Shown here in pieces: positions 43,341 through 51,907 of a DNA stretch of 64,000 bases. The position numbers and the translations under genes were made by a program. The notes beneath the pieces were generated by a model. The model was given only the letters and a program-made list of their open reading frames with translations, did not search any database and was not told the origin of the DNA. Source of the DNA: Pedobacter sp014947265 (GTDB taxonomy: Bacteria > Bacteroidota > Bacteroidia > Sphingobacteriales > Sphingobacteriaceae). Each line of letters starts with the position of its first letter. Position 1 is the stretch's first letter. Where the stretch lies: positions 186,001 through 250,000 of the forward strand of contig NZ_JADCNK010000002.1 of the NCBI RefSeq assembly GCF_014947265.1, written 5' to 3'.

Positions 43341-44420
43341 ATGCAAAACAAAACCGAGCGGATCAGTGCACTTATTGAACTTAACGAAGAGCTGGAAAAC
43401 TATTTCAGAAATACGATTATTCCCCAGCTTTTTGTCGATGCACATTTGATACTGAGAAAATTCACGCCTCCGGCCATGCGCCAGTTCAGTTTAAAGTATA
43501 CTGATGTAGGAAGGCCTATTGAAGATATCAAAGAAAATTTTCGTTTTCCAACTATTATCGATAACATTAAGCATGTTATTGATTGTGGGGAAGTGCTGGA
43601 AAAGGAAATCCAGACGACAGACCTGCGTTGGTATCAGATGAATATTCTGCCTTATATTGTCCAGCGCGATAAGAAGACCAATGGCGTGATCATCACTTTT
43701 GTAGAAATTACGATGCGGATACGCGATTTAAAGGAGCAGGAAAAACTGATTGCTGAACATGAACTGCTTCTGGACACTATTTCGCATGATATAAAAACGC
43801 CGCTCACCAGTCTGAGCCTTACCATCGACATGCTGAGGAAACTACCAGAAAAAGGTATGGAACGTTTTCCGGTTCTTTTGGAAAAGGTGGAAAATAGCCT
43901 GACCAAAATGCAACAAATCATTTACGAGCTAACCGATTCCCGTGAGCAGGAGCATCGTTATAAGGCAGTGGAGGAACTGCTCGATTTTGAGCATATTCTG
44001 GAGGATGTCAGGCTCACGCTTGCCCCGCAGATAATTGAATCGTCTGGAAGTATAAAAACTGACATTGGTTTTTCTGAAATCTTATATATCCGTCGTAAGC
44101 TGCGTAGCATAATTTATAACCTGGTCAATAATGCCATAAAATACCGTTCAAAGGAAAGAAAACCGGAAATACTTATTAAAACCCATCGTGAAGGGGATTT
44201 TATGGTGATTGCTGTAGAAGATAACGGAATGGGAATTGCTCAACATAACTTAAATGATATCTTCGGAAAATACCAACGAATCTCGCAATCTGGTGAGGGC
44301 TCAGGTATTGGGCTGTATCTTGTTAAGGAAATTATAACGGCTTCTGGTGGAAAGATTACTGTAAATAGTAATTTGGGAGAGGGGTCTGTATTTACCGTTT
44401 ATCTGAAAATCAAGAATTAA
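43341..44420 (+). CDS. PAS-domain sensor histidine kinase
   Basis: A 359-residue cytoplasmic kinase without membrane segments. A PAS domain (about 20-130, 'VDAHLILRKFTPPAMRQFSL', typical of the PAS fused to chemotaxis methyltransferases) is followed by HisKA with His149 ('DTISHDIKTPLTSL') and HATPase ('YNLVNNAIKYR', 'EDNGMGIAQHN', 'GEGSGIGLYLVKEI'). No receiver or response regulator lies beside it, so it is an orphan kinase. Its signal is unknown. Confidence 0.9.
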   Translation: MQNKTERISALIELNEELENYFRNTIIPQLFVDAHLILRKFTPPAMRQFSLKYTDVGRPIEDIKENFRFPTIIDNIKHVIDCGEVLEKEIQTTDLRWYQMNILPYIVQRDKKTNGVIITFVEITMRIRDLKEQEKLIAEHELLLDTISHDIKTPLTSLSLTIDMLRKLPEKGMERFPVLLEKVENSLTKMQQIIYELTDSREQEHRYKAVEELLDFEHILEDVRLTLAPQIIESSGSIKTDIGFSEILYIRRKLRSIIYNLVNNAIKYRSKERKPEILIKTHREGDFMVIAVEDNGMGIAQHNLNDIFGKYQRISQSGEGSGIGLYLVKEIITASGGKITVNSNLGEGSVFTVYLKIKN

Positions 44421-44680
44421 TCTTTTGTAAATCAACGCTGTTTTGGCAGGTATAAGTCATATTTAAATCATTTACCGCTATTCTTCTTCAGTTACATTTT
44501 TGGAATTGGTGTAATAATGAATTTAGGATACAGTCAAGTTTCTGTTAAACAAATAAGATAGTCGTATCAGATGCATATTTAGATGAATCAATGCTTACAG
44601 ATCGCGGGCTTTTTTTAGAAATGCAGGTCAGTTTTTACTTAAATTATGCTTGTCAGGATGCTGATGAACTAAAACTAATG

Positions 44681-45142
44681 CTACAGATTTGATACCGGGG
44701 TAGCAGAAACATATTTTCTTCTCTCATTAATCCACTCCTTTAGCTTTGGGATAATATACAGGATTGCAAAAGCCAGGATAGAAATAACAGCCTGTAATAA
44801 AAGATTTATTTTGGCCACTGGATTAACTTCTGCCTCACCCATTACCACATAAAGGCGGTGGATACTTCTTAGAATAATGATTATCAATAGATATTTGCTA
44901 AATTCAAACCTGCGTTTAATCAGGATGAAAAGAAGATAGCGCATGGACAGGATAGATAGAAATATAATAGTTTCCTGTGTACTCATGTAATCGTAAAAGA
45001 ACAGGTTTACGATCCCGATCAGAAAAGTAAGTAAAATAAGCTTGGAAGACAAGGAATACTTGTTCTTGATTAGTTTAAAATTGGGCAACTGAAATAGTTT
45101 ATGACGACGAATATTGCAAAGTTCAATAAAAAAATGACACAT
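44681..45142 (-). CDS. Small four-helix membrane protein
   Basis: A 153-residue protein with hydrophobic segments at about 33-55, 60-80, 85-103 and 115-135 and a basic C-terminus. The layout is like the PsiE (phosphate-starvation) family, but no motif is decisive, so the name is not used. It lies downstream of the exopolysaccharide operon terminator and is transcribed separately. Confidence 0.55.
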   Translation of the reverse strand: MCHFFIELCNIRRHKLFQLPNFKLIKNKYSLSSKLILLTFLIGIVNLFFYDYMSTQETIIFLSILSMRYLLFILIKRRFEFSKYLLIIIILRSIHRLYVVMGEAEVNPVAKINLLLQAVISILAFAILYIIPKLKEWINERRKYVSATPVSNL

Positions 45143-45219
45143 AACTAATTTACAATGTAAAGAACTTTAAAGAATTGATATTTGTCATTATATTTTTTTT
45201 GTCTTGGGAAAGTAAAGAC

Positions 45220-45242
45220 AAAGGCAGCTCACAGCTGCCTTT
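45220..45242 (-). terminator. Intrinsic terminator closing the exopolysaccharide operon
   Basis: AAAGGCAGCT (45220-45229), the loop CAC and AGCTGCCTTT (45233-45242) form a perfect 10-bp stem. On the minus strand, the pyrimidine-rich TTTGTCTTTAC follows. It lies ~27 bases after the stop of the acetyltransferase gene. Confidence 0.75.
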
Positions 45243-45268
45243 GATAGGTAATCATAGAAATTTAAATC

Positions 45269-45820
45269 TTATTCTATTATACGTTCTTTGATCTTAACCG
45301 CCGGGTTACCCTGGTAAATGGTGTAGGGCATCAAGTTTTTAGTAGCCATACTTCCCATTGTCAATACCGAGTGGCTATACAGGATTACCCCGGGGCAAAC
45401 CTTGGCCGATGCACCGATCCATACGCCGTCTTCAAGTATTATGGGGGCCGTTATCAGATCAAAACTGGTCGCTTTGTAATTATGATTACCCGTAATCAAA
45501 ATTGCTTGTTGAGATATACAGCAGTTTTTGCCTATTTTAACCTGATCAAGGTTATCGATATAACAATCGGCAAGCCAACTATAATCGCCCAGCTCCAGCT
45601 TCCAGGGATATTTAATATGGATACCTGGTTTTATACGTACTTCTTTACCAATTTTGGCACCAAATAACCTTAAAAAAGAGACAAGTACTGAGCTGAATGG
45701 CACCATGCGGCTCTTAAAAAAGATAATATCGGTAAAATACCACAGAAACTGTTTGATTACGGAGGCACCAATTTTAAAGTTTCCGGTATCGAAATCTTTA
45801 TGTAACTGCGTTTTTAACAA
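45269..45820 (-). CDS. WcaF-like polysaccharide O-acetyltransferase
   Basis: A 183-residue left-handed beta-helix acyltransferase with hexapeptide repeats from about residue 55: 'IGKEVRIKPGIHIKYPWKLE', 'VKIGKNCCISQQAILITGNH', 'IILEDGVWIGASAKVCPGVI'. His113 in 'GNHNYKA' is the usual catalytic histidine position. The N-terminus 'FLWYFTDIIFFKS' is typical of WcaF-type colanic-acid acetyltransferases. It would acetylate the exopolysaccharide. The start codon at 45820 is TTG; no in-frame ATG fits. It is the last gene of the operon, 12 bases after the exosortase. Confidence 0.88.
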   Translation of the reverse strand: MLKTQLHKDFDTGNFKIGASVIKQFLWYFTDIIFFKSRMVPFSSVLVSFLRLFGAKIGKEVRIKPGIHIKYPWKLELGDYSWLADCYIDNLDQVKIGKNCCISQQAILITGNHNYKATSFDLITAPIILEDGVWIGASAKVCPGVILYSHSVLTMGSMATKNLMPYTIYQGNPAVKIKERIIE

Positions 45821-45832
45821 AATTTACTAATA

Positions 45833-46411
45833 TTATTGAGCATTGATTGGTTTATTGCATTTTTTAATCCAGAGATATAATATGGTAAAAATGCATATAT
45901 ATATAAGGATATTGAATGCTTCATGATGATAATTAAAATTATGGCGCTGTGATTTAAAAAAACCAAGTAATACGCCCAGGCCTGCAATGCGAAGCACATT
46001 TAATACGTATATAGTGATTAATCCGATTATCAGCATTTTAAAAGTCGATTTCCATGGTGCAGGAAATGCCAGTACAAAAGCAGCTAAAAAGCTCATTACG
46101 CCTAAACCCAGGCACGAATAGTTAACCCGCAAATATGGTCCCGATATAACCATTACATCCATTTCGTTATAGATGACATAAAAGCCAAAAGCTTTAATAA
46201 GCCATACTGCAGGTATGATCAAGGCCGACTTTAAACCCTGTATATAATTTAAATGATCGGAGATAAAAGGGTTGTAAAACCTGGAACCTGGCATCATCAC
46301 ACTGTTCATAAACAGGTTGCCCTGACTAAAAATGATGTATAACATAAACAGGGCAACCACAAATTTGATGGCCTTTTTACTTGCTTCTTTTTTTGCTTCT
46401 TCTGGAGTCAT
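45833..46411 (-). CDS. Exosortase/archaeosortase-family protein (XrtY-like)
   Basis: A 192-residue protein with about six to seven membrane helices. The exosortase catalytic triad is in place: Cys100 ('NYSCLGLGVMS'), Arg141 ('LNVLRIAGLGV') and His162/163 ('FNYHHEAFNI'). Exosortases cleave the C-terminal sorting signal (PEP-CTERM-like) of target proteins at the inner membrane, in strains making extracellular polysaccharide. A small exosortase amid glycosyltransferases and a Wzy-like gene fits the Bacteroidota exosortase Y type. No target protein is visible in the window. Confidence 0.8.
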   Translation of the reverse strand: MTPEEAKKEASKKAIKFVVALFMLYIIFSQGNLFMNSVMMPGSRFYNPFISDHLNYIQGLKSALIIPAVWLIKAFGFYVIYNEMDVMVISGPYLRVNYSCLGLGVMSFLAAFVLAFPAPWKSTFKMLIIGLITIYVLNVLRIAGLGVLLGFFKSQRHNFNYHHEAFNILIYICIFTILYLWIKKCNKPINAQ

Positions 46412-46418
46412 ATCGGTA

Positions 46419-47282
46419 TTATAAATTTAATGGCCTACCTTTTAGAATTACTTTAATTTTTTTATCTACCAGTCTTCTAAACCAGAAGCCTTGAAGATAA
46501 TGAAATTTAATTCCAGTAGAGCCTTCCAATATACCAAGTTTGAAAAATATCCGGTAGCCAAAGTAAAGATAGGGACGCAATCCGAGTGGAAGTTTCCACC
46601 ATAATTGTTTTAACCATGCCCGTTTTTCATCAGGACTACCCAGTAAGTTGGGCTTTAAACTTTGCATCCGTAGCTTTAACATTCTTTCAACCTCTTCCTG
46701 CGCCACCAGATCACTATAGCGTTCATGTTTGGCTTTCCAAAAAGCAATATCATTCTCTTTTAGATTTTCTTCCAATATCCAGCCTTTTTTCCAGATTTTG
46801 GTTTTACCCGGCACAATAAACCGGTGATCCATGTTCTCGTTCAGATCAGAAAAACCAATCCCTGTCCTGAACATTTTTAAAAGGTAAAACGGATAGAAAG
46901 TACCAAATCTGATCCAGCTTCCCTGAAAGAAGTTTTTGCGGTTAAAGTAAATACCATTGATATCAGAATGGTCTTCATCTTTAAAGTTGATTAGCATTTC
47001 AAATAGCTCCGGTGTAACGGTTTGATCAGCATCGAGGCCAATTGTCCAGGGTGTTTCCACCTTAAAATTTTTTAAGGCGAAATCCCATTGCCTGGGATGG
47101 TTTATAAAAGGATTTTGTTTTACCTCAGCACCATAGTCTTTAGCAATTTTCCGGGTTTCATCCGTACTGCCGCTATCCAGAATAAATACCCTGGCGTTGA
47201 GTTTTTTGATGGATTCCAATAGCCTGGGTAGATGAATCTGCTCATTAAAGGTTAGAATAATGAAACTAAAATTTCGGTTCAT
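46419..47282 (-). CDS. Family 2 glycosyltransferase (WaaE/KdtX-like)
   Basis: A 287-residue GT-A enzyme: 'SFIILTFNEQIHLPRLLESI' start, 'VFILDSGSTDET' and a metal-binding 'IGLDADQTV' (Asp-x-Asp). The length and the middle 'FQGSWIRFGTFYPFYLLKMF' are typical of WaaE/KdtX-like transferases. Its C-terminus ('EGSTGIKFHYLQGFWFRRLV') is conserved in the type. It adds one sugar to the lipid-linked repeat unit, inferred. It lies 7 bases upstream of the exosortase gene. Confidence 0.9.
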   Translation of the reverse strand: MNRNFSFIILTFNEQIHLPRLLESIKKLNARVFILDSGSTDETRKIAKDYGAEVKQNPFINHPRQWDFALKNFKVETPWTIGLDADQTVTPELFEMLINFKDEDHSDINGIYFNRKNFFQGSWIRFGTFYPFYLLKMFRTGIGFSDLNENMDHRFIVPGKTKIWKKGWILEENLKENDIAFWKAKHERYSDLVAQEEVERMLKLRMQSLKPNLLGSPDEKRAWLKQLWWKLPLGLRPYLYFGYRIFFKLGILEGSTGIKFHYLQGFWFRRLVDKKIKVILKGRPLNL

Positions 47283-47289
47283 GTAAGCG

Positions 47290-48510
47290 TTAAAGTGCTG
47301 ATGGCAGGGCTAAAATTTTCTGGTAATACTCCATGTATTGTTCAACCAAAGTATTATCGTTAAAATCTTCATTAATTAGTAAGCGTGCAATTTCTCTGAT
47401 TTTTTTTCTTTTTTCAACATCCTGATAGGCCTGAATTATCCCGGTTTTAATCTCTTCGATATCTAGCCCCGTAATCCATCCCAGGTTTTTATCTGCAACA
47501 TAATCAGCCAGGCCAACAAATTTACTGATCAATACAGGGGTGCCTACACCTAAACTTTCAACAATTACGTTAGCGAAATTTTCGTTGTAAGAGGTGAGCG
47601 CAGTTAAATCATGCTCTGCCATTAAATTAAACTTGTTCTCATTACTCACCAGTCCAAGCCAAATAATCCGATCGCTAAGTTTCAGTTTTTCAGCTTTTTC
47701 TTTTAAACTTCGCGTATAATCATCATTCCCAGTACCACCAATGGTTAACTGCCATGGGAAATTAATTAGGGATAAAGCCTCAAACAATAATTCGAGGCCT
47801 TTCTTTTCTTCGATGCGTGAAAGAAAAATGATTTTAAAAAAGTTTTTTTGATTTTTATTGTCTGATATTTCGTTTTCAATAGTTAATTCTTTTGACGGTA
47901 ACTTAACCAGGTTAGAGACTATCCTGATGCTTTTTGGCGTTACAATTGCTGATACGTCTCTTTTTTCCTGATTGCTCGTAGCATGGATATGGCAATATTT
48001 TAATAACTGATTGCCCATTACTTTATGAATGCATCTCTTAAAAAATGAATTCCGGTTACCAAACGTATAGGTGGTAAGCATTCCCCTGGGAGACAAAACT
48101 ACAGGTATTTTATACCATTTGGCAACTAAACAGCTCAAAACCGAAACTAAATTCCACCAGGAATGGATGTGGATAATGAGTTTGGAGTTTTGACTTTGAA
48201 GGATTTCTTTCCTCAATTTAAGTAACAGTTGAGGAGAAAAGTGACTGTGATCTTTTGTCCAGCGTTTAAAATAGCTTACTGCTACGTTATCAATTAAAAT
48301 AGGTGTATCAGTATTTACCTGTAATTCTTCAGTTCCATTGGCAGTTGTAGTTAATACCTTTAGGTCATGTAGGGTTGTCTTATCTTCCCCAACCGCTAAC
48401 CGCCTGTCGCTAAAGACTGTTAACGCCTCACATAACTTCGCTACACTTTGTATGGGGCCACCGTATACATAAGCGGGTTTATAGGAGGCGGTAATATGGA
48501 TAATTTTCAT
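47290..48510 (-). CDS. Family 4 glycosyltransferase (possibly XrtY-associated)
   Basis: A 406-residue GT-B enzyme. The N-terminus 'IHITASYKPAYVYGGPIQSV' and the C-terminal nucleotide-sugar site 'KLSDRIIWLGLVSNENKFNL' ... 'NFANVIVESLGVGTPVLISK' are typical GT4. The order Wzy-like, GT4, GT2, exosortase is, from memory, the arrangement seen at exosortase Y loci. It lies 7 bases before the GT2 gene. Confidence 0.88.
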   Translation of the reverse strand: MKIIHITASYKPAYVYGGPIQSVAKLCEALTVFSDRRLAVGEDKTTLHDLKVLTTTANGTEELQVNTDTPILIDNVAVSYFKRWTKDHSHFSPQLLLKLRKEILQSQNSKLIIHIHSWWNLVSVLSCLVAKWYKIPVVLSPRGMLTTYTFGNRNSFFKRCIHKVMGNQLLKYCHIHATSNQEKRDVSAIVTPKSIRIVSNLVKLPSKELTIENEISDNKNQKNFFKIIFLSRIEEKKGLELLFEALSLINFPWQLTIGGTGNDDYTRSLKEKAEKLKLSDRIIWLGLVSNENKFNLMAEHDLTALTSYNENFANVIVESLGVGTPVLISKFVGLADYVADKNLGWITGLDIEEIKTGIIQAYQDVEKRKKIREIARLLINEDFNDNTLVEQYMEYYQKILALPSAL

Positions 48511-48519
48511 TTGTTAAAA

Positions 48520-49932
48520 TTAGTCAAATTTAGGGTTTAACACCTTTATCGTTCTGAGTAGATAAAATAGTAACCACATTATTACATAACCCCAGAAAAT
48601 ATTATTGAACATGAATTCGAAGTTATTTCCCCGCCAAAGTCCCTGAAAAATACTGTTAAACATAATTACGCAACCTAGTTCGTAACCACCAAATATCTCC
48701 TCAGCTTTATCTGATAGGTGTTGTACCAGCATTCCGTATAACAACATAAAAAAGAAAACTCCAGAGATACCAAAGCTTAAATAAGCATCAACAACAGGCC
48801 GGGTTTTAGCGGAAACTGTCGACGTTTGATGTGCCACCCCCGCATCGTAAACCCGTTGCATCGAAACGGTTTCCATATTGGGTTTCTCTGACCAAAAAAT
48901 TCTGGGGATGAGTCCTTCCAAAGAATGTTCTACTATTTCCCAATCATAATAAGGATGATGGCTGGGAACATAATCGACAAATTGTGTGAACATTTCTATT
49001 TCGCTTAACCTTCTGGTAAGAAAGCCCCAGTTCGTTTCTTCAATTTTTTCTTTATTTCTGGTACTCAGATTTTCGAAAGCCTCGCTCTGTGCTTCTTCTG
49101 CGCTAACCTCACCACTCCAGCTTTGCCGAACGGTATTATTATAGGTAGGCAAGAAGTAAAGCAATACATAAGCCACAGGAATAGCCAGATAAAGGATTAA
49201 CTTCTTGTAATAGGGAAAGAATACACAAGCAATTACAATAATATTGATAATAATTGGTTCCTTATAGCCAGATAATGAGGCGTGTAAAAAGTTAAGAAAG
49301 AAAATTGTGGCGCCTATACCCAGGTATTTAATGTTTTTGATGTTGAAACCTTTAACAAATAAAACTGCTGCACAAGAGATTCCGACCAAAGTAAGTGGTA
49401 AAGCGATCTGGCTAAGGCCTGAAAAACTTTGTGCTAATGAACCAATTCCAAAAACAATAATGCTGAGCCAGATTAAAAAATCATCATCTTCAAAGGTTTT
49501 TATACTTTTAATCATGATATGCTGCTTTTGGACTAAAAGCATGCCCGTAACCAATGCCGCATGAGCCAATAAACTAATTCGCTGGCAACTGGCGATGATT
49601 GCTGTTTGTTCATTTTCTTTAAATTGTGCGCCATAACTAATCTCCGTTAAATACCTGTAACCCAAATGATCCATAAAATAAAATATAGATGTAGTACACA
49701 TAAAACCTGCAAATACGAGCTGCGTGAGGAATAAGGGGCGCATAATTTGCTTGTGGATGGGCAAATCCTGGTTAATAATGGCTACCGGAGATAATATGGT
49801 GGTATAGAAGATAAAAAGTGAGCCAAACCAGGCCACAAAATAAGATATGATTGGACTATTGATTAATGAATATGAAACCAAAACAGGAAGGTACAATGTT
49901 AGAATAAGTCTGGTGGGATTGCTATTTTGCAT
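48520..49932 (-). CDS. Wzy-like polysaccharide polymerase, multi-pass membrane protein
   Basis: The start at 49932 (ATG, 'MQNSNPTRLILTLYLPVLVS') is preferred over a TTG four codons earlier. The ~470-residue protein has about 11-12 helices with one long periplasmic loop (about 265-365, 'YDWEIVEHSLEGLIPRIFWS') before 'VDAYLSFGISGVFFFMLLYG', the layout of O-antigen polymerases. Motif-level conservation is low as in all Wzy proteins. In this locus it should link repeat units of the exopolysaccharide. It lies directly downstream of the decayed GT4 remnant. Confidence 0.8.
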   Translation of the reverse strand: MQNSNPTRLILTLYLPVLVSYSLINSPIISYFVAWFGSLFIFYTTILSPVAIINQDLPIHKQIMRPLFLTQLVFAGFMCTTSIFYFMDHLGYRYLTEISYGAQFKENEQTAIIASCQRISLLAHAALVTGMLLVQKQHIMIKSIKTFEDDDFLIWLSIIVFGIGSLAQSFSGLSQIALPLTLVGISCAAVLFVKGFNIKNIKYLGIGATIFFLNFLHASLSGYKEPIIINIIVIACVFFPYYKKLILYLAIPVAYVLLYFLPTYNNTVRQSWSGEVSAEEAQSEAFENLSTRNKEKIEETNWGFLTRRLSEIEMFTQFVDYVPSHHPYYDWEIVEHSLEGLIPRIFWSEKPNMETVSMQRVYDAGVAHQTSTVSAKTRPVVDAYLSFGISGVFFFMLLYGMLVQHLSDKAEEIFGGYELGCVIMFNSIFQGLWRGNNFEFMFNNIFWGYVIMWLLFYLLRTIKVLNPKFD

Positions 49933-49940
49933 TATTATTA

Positions 49941-50613
49941 TCAAATAGTTTCTATAATTGCTCTAACTCGTTTTTCGAATGACCAATTTGAATAATATAT
50001 TGGAATTGGATTCCCATTTTTGTTAATTTTTCTTTACTTTCTGTCAGTTTTCCTAATTTTTGCATGAGATCTTGCAGATCATTTGATTTAAACACTTTTC
50101 CCTTAACGGCTGATTAACAAGATCTATACCGTAGCCAACTTTTTTCGAAACCAAAGCTGCTTTATCTGCTGCAATGGCCTCATTTACGGCTAAAACCCAT
50201 GTTTCTGCTGGCCTTTGCGAAGGTAACAGAATAAATCACAGGCCTGAAAATTTCCCCTTAAATAAATGGTATTTTTCCTTTGAAAAAACTCAGCGCTATT
50301 AAATAGCTTTTCGAAGACCAGCCATAAATTAAGATAGCGTCTGGTTGAAAATTTTGCACTGCATCAAGAATGCTTGGGTTGATGATATCGTTAAAATGAT
50401 GGTTTTCAGGTGCTTTTGAAATATTTTCTAGAAACTGATAATCATGGCCATTTAACAAAGATATATTCCATTCAATTTGTTGACCAAAACCTTGGTTTTA
50501 TTTAACCATTGTTCAGGTATTAATGCTTTTAACTGTGTGTTTTTTCCAGGAGTTTAAAAACCGGAGCGTAATATTTGGATGGGGTGGGTAGTAATGATGG
50601 CTAGTTTTATCAA
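49941..50613 (-). pseudogene. Decayed family 4 glycosyltransferase gene
   Basis: Read on the minus strand from a TTG at 50613, 'IKLAIITTHPIQ' begins a GT4 of the 'HPIQYYAP' type; one extra base then shifts the frame ('YYAPVFKLL' resumes in another frame). Stops and further shifts follow. A readable middle piece (50458-50258) has 'DAILIYGWSSKSYLIALSFF'. After a deletion the tail reads 'FILLPSQRPAETWVLAVNEA', 'VSKKVGYGIDLV' and 'KEKLTKMGIQ' to a TGA at 49941. At ~670 bases it is about 60% of a full gene. Clearly non-functional. Confidence 0.85.
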
Positions 50614-50614
50614 G

Positions 50615-51907
50615 TTAGTTATTCGATATTATGCTGTTAAAAAGGTCAATTTGTTTTTTTGTCAGATAATCTGACCTATATTTCACAAACTCTTGCCAAT
50701 TGGTTAATGGGAGAGCCTTCAGTTTTACATTATTAAAATACAATTTAAACACAACAAACGCCTGATCTATATCACTCTCCAAAGTGGTTAAAAAGCCAGC
50801 ATTACATTCTTCAATTATTTTAGCAGCGCTGCTTTTAGGGTGTAGAATCGCCAATAAGTTTTTTTTTGCCAAAATGTAAGGGTAAAGCTTAGAAGCCGTA
50901 TAAGCGGGATCATTTGATCCGGCAACAATTAAACCATCAGCGCGGAGTAAGTGATTTATACTTTGATAAAAACCAATTCGATCTGTATATTCAGAAACAT
51001 AGTTTGCAAGACCCAGGCGGTTTGCAATTGGCATAAGTGTTGGAATACCACTTCCATTTGGTGCATAACTGGTTCCAATAAAATGAAAATGGACGTTTTT
51101 AAATGCATCAACATCCTGATCTATTCCTTTTTTAAAAATTTTTAATAATAGACTTACTGATTGTTGCATATCAAAGCCGCCGCGGCCAACATAAACCAGA
51201 TTAATTTTTCCATTATCCGTATTGTAAACAGACTCAGATAAACATGAATTTTGTTCTGCAATGTCAAAATCTGGTTCATGCGCGCCAAATGTTATAATGC
51301 TGCAGGGTTTGTGCACTAAATTAGGATATCTGGTTTTTAATGTATTAATGTATGCTTCAGATACACCGATTAAGCCATCTACATTTCGCATGGCTATAGG
51401 TTCTAAATATTTATTTAACCGATAAGAGAACCAATGTTTTTTTGGATGTTGAGACTTTGGCTTATCCTGATAGTACTCAGAATGCCAGGGGTCTTGAATA
51501 TCAATAACATAAGGAATGCCGAACTTTTTCTTCCAAAATGCGCCTAAAATGCACACGGGAAATTGAGTTGTTGAAAAGTAGATTAAATCAAAATGGTTGT
51601 CCTTTAAAAGTTTGTTGACTTTCCTTCTATAAAAATATAATGACCGTAAAGCAATGCTTCCTAATCCAAATTTGCTGGTCCATTTTTTTGAAAAGGCCTT
51701 TATTTTATGCACTTTTATTTCTTTTGGAATAGAAGTCAAAAGCAGAGAATCGTTAATCATATCATTATAGGTTTCTTCAACCACAACCACTTCTGGTTCC
51801 CAGCCATACTTCTGAAAATATGGCAAACTCATTCTTATGCGTTGCATGTCTGCAGCATTAGAAGGAGGGAAGTAAGGAGAAATAATTAAAAGCTTTTTAT
51901 TTGCCAA
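50615..51907 (-). CDS. Family 4 glycosyltransferase
   Basis: A 430-residue GT-B enzyme. 'LLIISPYFPPSNAADMQRIR' is the usual start; 'VIDIQDPWHSEYYQDKPKSQ' and 'DGLIGVSEAYINTL' are typical of the N-terminal domain; the C-terminal domain has 'LVYVGRGGFDMQQSVSLLLK'. The start codon is TTG at 51907, overlapping the upstream gene by 11 bases; the next ATG would remove the conserved start of the fold. One of several sugar transferases in this operon. Confidence 0.88.
   Translation of the reverse strand: MANKKLLIISPYFPPSNAADMQRIRMSLPYFQKYGWEPEVVVVEETYNDMINDSLLLTSIPKEIKVHKIKAFSKKWTSKFGLGSIALRSLYFYRRKVNKLLKDNHFDLIYFSTTQFPVCILGAFWKKKFGIPYVIDIQDPWHSEYYQDKPKSQHPKKHWFSYRLNKYLEPIAMRNVDGLIGVSEAYINTLKTRYPNLVHKPCSIITFGAHEPDFDIAEQNSCLSESVYNTDNGKINLVYVGRGGFDMQQSVSLLLKIFKKGIDQDVDAFKNVHFHFIGTSYAPNGSGIPTLMPIANRLGLANYVSEYTDRIGFYQSINHLLRADGLIVAGSNDPAYTASKLYPYILAKKNLLAILHPKSSAAKIIEECNAGFLTTLESDIDQAFVVFKLYFNNVKLKALPLTNWQEFVKYRSDYLTKKQIDLFNSIISNN

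Noticed and set aside
44681..45142. PsiE assignment for the small membrane protein
   Set aside because: Only the helix layout agrees. No diagnostic residues were identified, so it was left unnamed.
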